From positions 1,563-21,088 of the forward strand of contig CAMPET010000516.1 in NCBI GenBank assembly GCA_946803715.1: DNA of 19,526 nt, written 5' to 3'. A program made the position numbers and the translations under genes. The DNA comes from Beroe ovata. Taxonomy: Eukaryota > Ctenophora > Nuda > Beroida > Beroidae. Below the pieces are notes generated by a model that was given only the letters and a program-made list of their open reading frames with translations, did not search any database and was not told the DNA's origin. This document shows, in pieces, positions 1 through 8,400 of the stretch (the first letter of the stretch is position 1; every line of letters begins with the position of its first letter).

Positions 1-81
1 CGCGCGCGAGAAACAGGTCAGATAACATCTGACAATGAAATTCTCGACAGGGGCTATCATCGACAGCCAAGCGAAACTATA

Positions 82-213
82 GGGAGTATTTGCCGGAAAA
101 TATCTGTCCACTGTTTCCTGCGCGCGCGCCTTCATCGAAAGCCGAAACATCGACCTTCGATGAAGGCGCGCGCGCAAAGAACAGTGGACAGATAACATCC
201 GGCAAGGGAGTAT
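82..213. mobile_element. Foldback MITE with perfect 8-bp target duplication
   Basis: The element itself is 90-205 (116 bp). It starts TTGCCGGAAAATATCTGTCC and ends with the near-complement GGACAGATAACATCCGGCAA. Its arms continue inward through a GC-alternating stretch and TTCATCGA/TCGATGAA, so nearly the whole element folds on itself. Both sides carry GGGAGTAT (82-89 and 206-213), a perfect 8-bp target-site duplication. That length is characteristic of hAT-type (also P-type) transposition. There is no coding capacity, so it would be non-autonomous. A shorter relative lies at 13545-13617, and related half-ends lie at 17-35 and 14508-14528. Confidence 0.8.
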
Positions 214-278
214 AATACAAAAAACAGGCGTATGTGATCCGTCCTTGCAGTTGCAAAATTATTTCCTTTTGCCTGGCA

Positions 279-391
279 AAAATAATTTGTAAGATTTCAC
301 CCTACCCTTGCTGGCGGGATTTTATCCCTGGGAAGGGGCGGATTGAAAATCGCGCGCACCAACGGTAGGGTAAAATCCTACAAAGAATAAT
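279..391. mobile_element. Palindromic MITE, GTAGGATTTCACCCTACC family, copy 1
   Basis: The element spans 287-383. The ends are TTGTAAGATTTCACCCTACC and GGTAGGGTAAAATCCTACAA, inverted repeats with one or two mismatches. The interior also contains the short complementary blocks GGGATTTTATCCC and GATTGAAAATCG. Flanks AAAATAAT (279-286) and AGAATAAT (384-391) match at 7 of 8 positions and look like a decayed target duplication. It is closely similar to the copy at 512-605 and is non-coding. Confidence 0.7.
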
Positions 392-502
392 GTGCGGCTT
401 AAATTGCGCGCAATGACAAATGAAAATCTTGACAGGCATAGTGAATATATTGAAACCAGTGTTGATGTATATCAAAATATTTATTTATTTATTTATAGGC
501 AC

Positions 503-614
503 TATTATCGATTGTAGGATTTCACCCTACCCTTCCTGGCGGGATTTTATCCCGTCGGGGCGGATTGAAAATCGTGCGCACCGACGGTAGGGTAAAATCC
601 TACAATATTATCGA
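503..614. mobile_element. Palindromic MITE, GTAGGATTTCACCCTACC family, copy 2
   Basis: A 94-bp foldback (512-605) with ends TTGTAGGATTTCACCCTACC and GGTAGGGTAAAATCCTACAA. It is flanked on both sides by TATTATCGA (503-511 and 606-614), a perfect 9-bp direct repeat. A 9-bp target duplication is typical of Mutator-like elements; 8 bp would suggest hAT. The interior is nearly identical to copy 1 at 287-383. A degenerate relative without clear ends follows at about 628-691 (CTACCATCGCTGG ... CAATGGTAGGG). Confidence 0.75.
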
Positions 615-821
615 CAGCCAACTCCTTTTTAGATTTAAAAGATTAATCTCTACCATCGCTGGTTAGATTTTATTCCTGGTGCAATGGTAGGGACTAGGGA
701 CATATTTTATAGTGTACAATGCGACTTTTCTTACACTTCATTACTTGTCAGGTTTGAAATTTCATCTTACCTCTGTTTCTTGCTGTGCAGGCATGTCGTG
801 CATCTCCTCATATATATATAT

Positions 822-2290
822 ACTAGAACACTTGTCAAGTGGGCGTGCTGCACTGCATATTAGAAAGAATCAAAAAATGAGTTAAATTTAATGAGCAACA
901 AAATTGGAACGTCTCGAAGCAAATAAACAACGAAATGAGGACGTATCCGTACGCGTGCATTCACTTGCACGTGCAACTCCTAAATCGCATAGCAACGGCG
1001 TTAAATGCAAATGTCTGCTACACTATTTATTGATTTTTGCATCCTTTCCCAAAACTTCCGACGCTGATTACAGAAAATCTAAGACCTAATTCAAAAATCG
1101 GAAATGATCATCAAGAGCGGAATTTATTTTTCTACCACCTTGCAAAAAATCCCGGCTCTCCAACTCCCCTAGGTCGAGATAATCGTATACACAGAAACCA
1201 CTTTCACACTTTGGCTTATTCCTTTATATTATAGATACTAGAAACCCCGCCAAGTGGGCGTGATACAGTTTTGCACTACTTATTGAGTCTTTGGACACAA
1301 CAGCAGAAAATAAATTCAAAACGACAGTCAACAGCAAACGTCATTTACTTGATACATGAAAAAATGCACACAGAGCAGCCAACTCTTGCAATGGAAGAGT
1401 GAGCATTCTTTTTCATGTTCCAGACATAAAATTCAGGAAGGAGCACTATCACAGTGTTTCTGGCCATTTCTTTAAACTCTTATTCTTAAACTGACACCCA
1501 AGGTTTATGATTACCACGTTGAATTTCATTAAGACAAAACAAAGGGCTCTACTGTTATAGGTCCAAAGAAATGCACTGAAAAGATAAGCAATAGCTCAAG
1601 AAAAGTATGACCATTGCTTAATCAGCACGATGATTGGTTTCCCCATCAGCAAAGAAAGAGCGCAAAGTAGCATCTTCATAAATGAGGTCCAGCTGATCAC
1701 ATTATTTTGTGCACGTGCAACTTCTACACTGCCTACCATAGTAATGCACACAGATTGCAGAGTAGTGTCACTTTCGTCTTCAAAGTCACAAAAGACGCCT
1801 GCCTACAAAGTCACAAAAGAAGCAGACAAACACCTTATCAAAGTGGGAAATTATAATATAGACTAGAACATGGATCAAGTGGGTTATGCACTGAATATTA
1901 AAAAGAATAAAAATTGGTCAAATTGAATGAGCATCAAAATTGAAGCGTTTCAAAACAAAGAAACAACAAAATGAGGACGCATCCGTGCACGCGCATTCAC
2001 TCACATGGCAACTACTTAATCACATGGCAATGGCGTTAAATGCAAATTTCTGCTACACTATTGATTTTGCATCCTTTCCCAAAACTTCCTATGACAAAAA
2101 AACTAAGACCTAAATCAAAAATCTGAAATGATTATCACAAGCGGAATCCGTTTTTCTACAACCTTGCAAAAAATCCCGGCTCTCCAACTCCATTTGGTCG
2201 AGTTATTTGTATACAAAAAAACCAATTTTCTATAAGTGCCTTATTCCTTTATATTATAGAACTAGAAAACCCGTCGACAGGGCGTGGTAC
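822..2290. repeat. Head-to-tail repeat block, about 1.04-kb unit twice
   Basis: Two diverged direct copies of one sequence lie at 822-1237 and 1862-2261. They share long stretches such as AAATGAGGACG, GGCGTTAAATGCAAAT, GCATCCTTTCCCAAAACTTC and AAAAAATCCCGGCTCTCCAA. Each copy starts ACTAGAACA..TCAAGTGGG and ends TTCCTTTATATTATAGA, then runs into another element starting ACTAGAAA.CCCG..GGGCGTG (at about 1238 and 2262). The order A-C-B-D is what a tandem duplication of a composite of about 1040 bp would leave. The segment starting at 1238 includes AGGAGCACTATCACAG and GGCCATTTCTT, shared with the elements at 15370 and 18110-18696. No convincing gene: reading frames here are short and not conserved between the two copies. 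Confidence 0.7.
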
Positions 2291-2455
2291 AGTATAAATA
2301 GTGAATACGACGGGAATTTACGATCGAAATAAACGCTTGCAATTTTCTTCGTTTTTGTGACATGATACATGATCACGCATAGCATGGAAAATAACCGAAA
2401 TGAATGTTGACTACGACCATAGTCAGAAATTTCATCGCCATGGAAAGTACATGTC
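2291..2455. other. Gene-free stretch
   Basis: This stretch separates the repeat block from the minisatellite. I see no splice-supported exon, RNA gene or clear promoter here. It may hold unannotated 5' sequence of the phosphatase gene, but nothing recognisable as its missing signal-peptide exon was found. Confidence 0.4.
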
Positions 2456-2459
2456 AAAG

Positions 2460-2854
2460 GAAAACTGTCTCGAGAAGAGTTGTGTCTGGAGAAGTGGTGT
2501 CAAGAAACACTGTGTCGAGAAAATTTGAGTCCGGGAATGTGGTGTCAAGATCATGTGGAGAAGTGCCCAGAGAGAGAGAGAGAGTGATGTCAAGAGCAAT
2601 GGTGTCATAGAAAGCTCCACCAAGTTCAATGGAAGTACTCTCAGAACTTGGGAGTCACGGGACGTCGGGACTTGGCTTCCATCCCGGTCGCGTACGGCTT
2701 GGGTTGGGCTCGAGATATATTGATGTCAGGAGGAGTGGCGTCAAGCGAAAGTGATGTCAATTGTCAAGAGGGACTAATGTCGAAAGAGACTGTTATCTAG
2801 AGGAACTGCTGTCAAAAGATGAAGTGTCGAGTGAAAGTGNCATGCTTTTCAAAG
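2460..2854 (+). repeat. Degenerate GTGTCAAG minisatellite, forward orientation
   Basis: Loosely periodic (about 17-20 bp) variants of a unit like GGAAGTGGTGTCAAG recur at 2460-2610 and 2722-2845. Examples are GAAGTGGTGTCAAGAAAC, GAATGTGGTGTCAAGATC, GAGTGGCGTCAAGCG and GATGTCAATTGTCAAGAGGG. A more divergent GC-rich stretch lies between them. The same unit in reverse complement forms the array at 6590-6845. It keeps reading frames open by chance (translations rich in VSR), but I do not regard it as coding. Its right edge touches the first recognisable phosphatase exon, and an N base (2840) lies in the array. Confidence 0.65.
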
Positions 2855-5074
2855 GTTTGCTTGCCCTACCAGAGCTTTCATCTAAAACAGCTTATGATGC
2901 AACAAGAGGAGATATACGCAATGTATTAAACCTGTCCAATGATCATGGAGACTGCAAATCAAATCTTATATACTCGGTTTTAAGGCATGGAAGTCGCAAC
3001 TTTGGCCCTTCAACAGTTAACAAGATATCAATTTTCTTGTCCAAATTCAGCAGCTTAGTTGATAATGGAGATATACAGCTCAGTGAAAAAGTTTCATGGT
3101 ACAAACAATGGGACCAGGGAAGTTACTTTGCTGACTATGAGCTTGTTCCTGAGGGAATGATAGAACATTATACCATTGCAAGGAGGTTTAAAGACAGGTT
3201 CCCTAATCTTTTTCCTAGCTATTCCATTTCAAATTACTCTGTAGAGGCAACTTCTAAAATGAGGACAATTCAAAGTGCAATGTCATTCATGTATGCTTTA
3301 CTTGAAGCAACTGGGCCCTTAGGAACAAGTGACTCTAGACTGGAATTGAATATGACAGGGTATATGCCCATAGGAATAGTTATAAGGAAAGATATTGAGA
3401 ACAAATTACTTAGGTTTGTTGATACATGCCCTAAATACATACGATACATGGACACAATGCAGTGGAAAGCTGAAGGTATTGAGTTCATGTCAACTCAAGA
3501 TATTGATGATGTGGTTCAATCTGTCAGTTCTTCTCTTAATTATGATATGACTAAAGAGGACATCATTGCAATTTATTACTTGTGTGCTGCAGAAGCAATG
3601 TCTCCATCACAAGCTGGTGGTTCACATTTCTGTGATCTTTTCACACCAGAGGACATAGGTGTGCTGGATTTCAGGAAGGATCTTGACAAGTATTACAAAT
3701 ACAGCTATGGCTTTGAGACAAATTATAAAATGTCTTGTTTATTGTTGACTGACATAATCAACAACTTGAACAATACCAATCTTCAAACACCTATTTTGAA
3801 GTTTGCCCATGAAGAAACAGTATTGCCACTTGTGTCACTTTTAGGCCTTTTTGATGATGGCGTCATCTTAACTCATGAGATGCTGAATTATTCTTCGAGA
3901 AAGATGAGAGGTTCAAGGATAGTCCCTTTTGCAGGGAACATAGCATTCATAAGATATTCCTGTCCTGATGATATGCATCCTAAAATTCAGGTATAGGATA
4001 AAAATCTGAAATTTGTTTTCTCTTTGACCTGAATAAAGGTTCTGAACTTTTTGATGTACTTGTAATTAAATAATACCTTCTTGCGTGAGGGATACGTGCG
4101 ATAATGCCCGAACGCAGTGAGGGCGAGCGCGTATCACGAAAACAGCCAGAAGGTATTAATATGTGTTATAATACTCTCCGGGCATTATTTCCGCTNCCCT
4201 TTTGCAGGGAACATAGCATTCATAAGATACTCCTGTCCTGGTGATATGCATCCTAAAATTCAGGTATAGAATAAACATCTGAAATTTGTTTTCTCTTTGA
4301 CCTGAATAACGGTTCTGAATTTTTTGATGTACTTATAATTAAATATTACCTTCTGGTGTGAGGGACACGTGCGATAATGCCCGAACGCAGTGAGGGCGAG
4401 CACGTATCACGAAAACAGCCAGAAGGTATTATGTGTAACACATAATGTGTTATAATATTCTCCCTGTGATATATAAAACAGATATATATATTTCAAAACA
4501 AAAAATATATAGTCTGTCCCGGAAAGAGAGCAGTCAAAACAACGAAGGTATTAGCTGCTATAATCTTGCACTGCGAGCACTGTTATCAGAAATAGAGAGT
4601 GTGCATTATTAGTGGATATAATGCCCGGAGAGGATTATAACAAAAGAATTGGGGGTGGAGTTGATGACATTTTTAAACATGAAATATGTCTCTGTTAATC
4701 AAATGTCTTATCTACAGGTAATTGTAAACGAAAGAGAGGTCCACATTCCTGGTTGTAAGGATATTGGCTGCACTATAGATGAGCTCTATTCGATCTTGAA
4801 TACCAACAGTGATGGTTGTGATTATGATGCTATATGTGATATATCCAGAAAAGATGACATGTCTACAACCTTTGAGCTGTTCTTTGCATTTTTACTAGCT
4901 GTGCTGCTATGTCAGTCTACTTACATATTTTTTCATTGCTACAAACATAGCCAGAAAAATCGTGATGATGTGAAGATTTCATATAATAAAGTAGATGACC
5001 ATGCAGAACCACTCATCAAAGCAGTTGACTGTGACACTCCAGATTCCATAAATTCCGACAATGATGAAAAATGA
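2842..5074 (+). CDS. MINPP1-like: Multiple inositol polyphosphate phosphatase-like protein, membrane-anchored
   Basis: Two exons, 2842-3990 and 4718-5074, joined in phase 0 (CAG|GTATAG ... CTACAG|GTA); about 501 aa from ATG 2842. This is a histidine acid phosphatase of clade 2. The nucleophile motif is VLRHGSRNF (RHGxR, codons from 2983) and the proton-donor motif is FAHEETVLPL (His codon 3808), where MINPP1 proteins usually have HAE. The upstream LSSKTAY and DIRNV blocks fit the family. Family members remove phosphates from InsP6/InsP5, including the 3-position, in the ER or secretory route. Exon 2 encodes the C-terminal strand (VIVNEREVHIPGC), then a hydrophobic segment (FELFFAFLLAVLLCQSTYIF) and a tail of about 40 residues, so a type I membrane protein is predicted; vertebrate MINPP1 instead ends in an ER-retention signal. 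The start is uncertain. MLFKGLLALP is a poor signal peptide, so the true 5' exon may lie upstream and splice at AAAG|GT near 2855. Family assignment is secure; the 5' end is not. Confidence 0.85.
4071..4158. mobile_element. 88-bp palindromic element in phosphatase intron, copy 1
   Basis: The ends are TAATACCTTCT and AGAAGGTATTA, with inner complementary blocks GATACGTGCG / CGCGTATC, giving a hairpin. It sits in the first part of the phosphatase intron. A second copy at 4344-4431 arose with the surrounding duplication and was not an independent insertion. A further inverted pair, TTATAATACTCTCCGGGCAT (4169-4188) and its near-complement ATGCCCGGAGAGGATTATAA (4620-4639), brackets 4169-4639. This suggests nested foldback insertions. 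Confidence 0.6.
4344..4431. mobile_element. 88-bp palindromic element in phosphatase intron, copy 2
   Basis: A duplicate of 4071-4158 with scattered substitutions. The left end is TATTACCTTCT and the right end AGAAGGTATTA. It shares AACGCAGTGAGGGCGAGC with copy 1 in its loop. It is flanked by the duplicated intron sequence. Confidence 0.6.
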
Positions 5075-5162
5075 TAAGTGTTGTGTTTGATTTACGAATC
5101 ATTGCTTTCGTCTGGAATAATTTGTATAACTGTAATAACTTGATTTTTTGATTTTATAGTTC

Positions 5163-5168
5163 AATAAA
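5163..5168 (+). terminator. Polyadenylation signal of the phosphatase gene
   Basis: AATAAA about 90 bp after the phosphatase stop codon. The next gene starts about 310 bp further on. Confidence 0.55.
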
Positions 5169-5480
5169 AATGATGGTTTTCTAAAACTACTTCCTTCATG
5201 GAATTGCATTCTTATGAAATAGACGTGCTGAAGTTTAATTTATTTATGCTGGATTGTTGCTTTGGACTATTTCATTTCGTTTGTATAACTTATTTATAGC
5301 AGAACAGTTGCTGTTATTTCGGTCAGTTTAGAAACAATGTAGTGATTATTCCTTGTTTATATAGGTAAATATACCTATTTGCCCGTGACCACGGCCACCA
5401 CTTTCCATGTTCACTGCAAAGTGCAATGGTGTAGTGGATGGAAGTGATGTAATATTTCACAATGTACAGGATGTTATTTG
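5169..5480. promoter_or_regulatory. Short intergenic region before the AF10-like gene
   Basis: About 310 bp of AT-rich sequence lie between the phosphatase polyadenylation signal and the first recognisable ATG of the AF10 homologue, so the promoter and any 5' untranslated exon must fit here. Two small palindromes are visible: ATAGGTAAATATACCTAT near 5364 and CCGTGACCACGG near 5384. I see no well-placed TATA box and do not assign a factor. Confidence 0.35.
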
Positions 5481-8400
5481 ATGTCCTTTAGCAATATGGC
5501 TGTGTGTTGCGTTTGCAACAAAACCACAAACTCCCAATCTGAATCACTGATACAGTGTGTCAAGTGCAAACTCTTCGTCCACAAGGGTAATCTACAAATC
5601 TTATTCTGACAAAACCCAAATTTGATGCCTTATTACCTATCAGCAATTGGTATAACACTGATGATAATCTCTCGTTTCCACAGAATGTTACGGAATACCC
5701 AGTCAAGTATCGACCCAAGAAACATGGCTTTGCCAGAGGTGTAGCTTGGGAAGTGGCAACGAACGATGCCACCTGTGCCCTTTCAGTGATGGTGCCCTCA
5801 AGAAAACTGACAGTGCGGGGTGGGCACACATTCTCTGTGCTCAGTACATACCCGAGGTTTGGAACATGATTCCATCCGAATCTTTCAAACTGTTCCTCTA
5901 TATTTTGTACTGGTTTTAAAAAACTTCCTGTAATCTTTATAACATATCATTTACCACACATGTCAGGTGATATTCGGTAATAACTACTCCATGGAACCGA
6001 TAAACCTCGCTGAGGTTCCGGGTCCCCGGTTCCAACAAGTGTGTTACATCTGCGATGAGCAGGGAAATGACGTTGCTAAGCGACAGGGAGCATGCATGCA
6101 GTGCAATGTCCAGGTGAGGCAACTACATGAGTTCTCACTGCGAACTTTTTGAAGGGAGTCTCTGAGAGTATTATACCATTTTCAGGAATTCAATGTTATA
6201 AATCCCATGTCATACATTAGCAGAAAAGAATGCACGTTTTATTCACTACAATTTCCTACAATCTACATAATATCTACACAAATTATGCGATAAGCACATT
6301 AAATTCACTGTTTGTACGCAGGATATCTGACCCCTATCTGATTCCACTCCTCCATTACAGAATTGTATCAACTGTTTCCACGTGACATGCGGACAGAAAG
6401 CTGGGCTCCTGGTGGCTGAGGACTGTGAGAACAGAAGGATAGTGGACTACTATGGGTTTTGCAGTATCCATATCAAGCACAAGTCCAGCAAACCTACCTC
6501 CTCGGCTGCGTGAGTTTCACGATGATTGTCCTTGCATCAGCTTTGACAGCACTTCCCCCTGAAACCACTTGCCGTGTTTTTCCCTTGGCATCAATTGGTG
6601 TCAATTTCGTTAACACCTCTTTTCCCTTGACATCACTTTTTTCTTGACGCCATTCTCTCTTGACACCACTCTCCCTTGAGGCTTGACATCACTCCATGTT
6701 GACACCACTTCCCCTTGACATCGTTTTCCATTGACATCGCTTTTCCTTCGACACCACTTCCCCTTGACAGCACCTTTCCCTTGACACCACTTTCCCCTTG
6801 ACAGCACTTTCTCTTGACCACCTCTCCTTGACACCACTTTCTGACAGGTCACAGAAAGGTGAAGCATCGTCCAGCAAAGACGCACCCTCTCCCCCTCCCA
6901 CAATGAAACTTCCCACCGTGGACACTCTCTCATCGACACAACTCAAGGAAATTTCTAAGATACTTCCAAATATGAGTAACGCTCCTAAAAACTTACCATT
7001 AGAGAGCGGGAATAATTTCAAGCCCGTCCAACCTAAGGTTTGTTTGGATTGAGAGGATTTGATAGTATTTGTGGACGTCATGTGCATGCATTCCGTAGAT
7101 ACGGTGCTGTGTGTATTGAGACATTGATATATCATTTGCTTCATCTAGACCGTATTATATACATATTGACAGAGTGGAGGGATTAAAAAGAGCGGTACCT
7201 ACCTAATAGCGACATTTTCCTAGGTACAGGCTAATCCACTTCCCTTCCAAGGAGTTCACAAACAAGACAGTATTATTGAACAGGTCTGTACAATGATATA
7301 AGTATGAGGCAAGTTTTCGATTAAATTGTTCAATTCATAGATAGGTTAGAATAGCATCAATCATTGAATAAAACTCAATCATAATCAAATCTTGGAAAGA
7401 ACAAATTCCACTGTCTGGTTGGGTAGTCTGTATGTCTGGCTCTGGCTAGGAAGTCTGTACTCATCATAGGGATGGGTGGTCGCTCGCTTCTTCCTTCTTC
7501 TCAGGACAGTCCTCTTCAGACTTCTCAGTACTCGTCGTGTACCCTGCAGTCCGGGGATACCACAGGTCGTAGTTGTGGTGTCATCGTCAGGTAGTTGTGG
7601 TGTCATCTGAGAGGAGTACTTGTGGGGTAGTATCACTTGAGTGTGGTAGACGTGTGGTTGAGTTGGATCGGGACCGCTGGTACAATTGATGGAGGTTGCG
7701 ATGTCTGGGGATGATGTAGACATCAGAGTGGATGGTAGAGTGATGTAGGGAGGAGCAGTGGAGGGCAGGGATATGTCGGGCAGACTAGGGTGGTCACGTG
7801 GTATCAGGTGAGGGGGAAGGTTGACATACTCATGATCACAGAGATCTGCAGTCTCGCGGCTTGGTGAAGATCTGGGGGGAATGTCTGCGAATTGAGGAGG
7901 AGGATCATAGAGGGTTGTTCTGCGTCTGGAGGACTTGGTGACTCTGTCTGTCTTGCTGCGTAGCACTGGGGATGTAGATGCCATGGTGTTGGATGGTTAC
8001 TGTAGATAGGGACTAGCGGAACTGTTATACTGTGACTTGTGACCCTGGTCTTATATACTCTGCAATCTGCATCTCACATGATAAGTGACACGTGTCATGG
8101 GATCTGGCATCACGCGATCTCTAGCAATGATGGGACCTCACTCTGTTATACTATAGTTACGAGATATCAACTGTGACGAGATCCCGTCACAGCAGTGTGA
8201 CGGGATGCCATGCACTGATAAGATATTTGATTAGCCGGATCTGGTCACCTGGGTCTCGTTTTACAGGCCGATGGTGAGAAGTATCCAGCAAAGAAGGAAG
8301 ATGGCACGATTGCTGTACTGAGTGGCACACATAGTGCCACTGTGAGTGCCACTACAAGCGGCAACAGTACTCCGATGAGGAGGAAACAATCGTCTGAGAC

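Larger units (their letters stand above)
3924..4466 (+). repeat. Partial tandem duplication of exon end plus intron
   Basis: Sequence from CCCTTTTGCAGGGAAC at 3924 is repeated at 4197 with few changes (offset 273). It covers the last 67 bp of phosphatase exon 1, its splice donor, the start of the intron and an 88-bp palindromic element. The second copy starts directly after an N (4196). It keeps a donor (CAG|GTATAG) and a potential acceptor (TTTGCAG|GG), but the 56-nt segment between them is not a multiple of three and would shift the frame if included. It is either a real local duplication or two haplotypes placed in series by the assembler. Confidence 0.75.

Noticed and set aside
904-1866. 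Several 60-80 codon open frames in the left repeat block
   Set aside because: They lie in dispersed repeats, are not preserved in the second copy of the same repeat, and show no domain or splice-linked context.
2404-2629. VSR-rich frame and its antisense counterpart
   Set aside because: Both are produced by the GTGTCAAG minisatellite, which occurs in the other orientation inside an intron.
6610-7144. Three overlapping minus-strand frames rich in Lys/Gly/Ser
   Set aside because: They translate the minisatellite and the antisense of AF10-like exon 5; the sense exon is clearly the gene.
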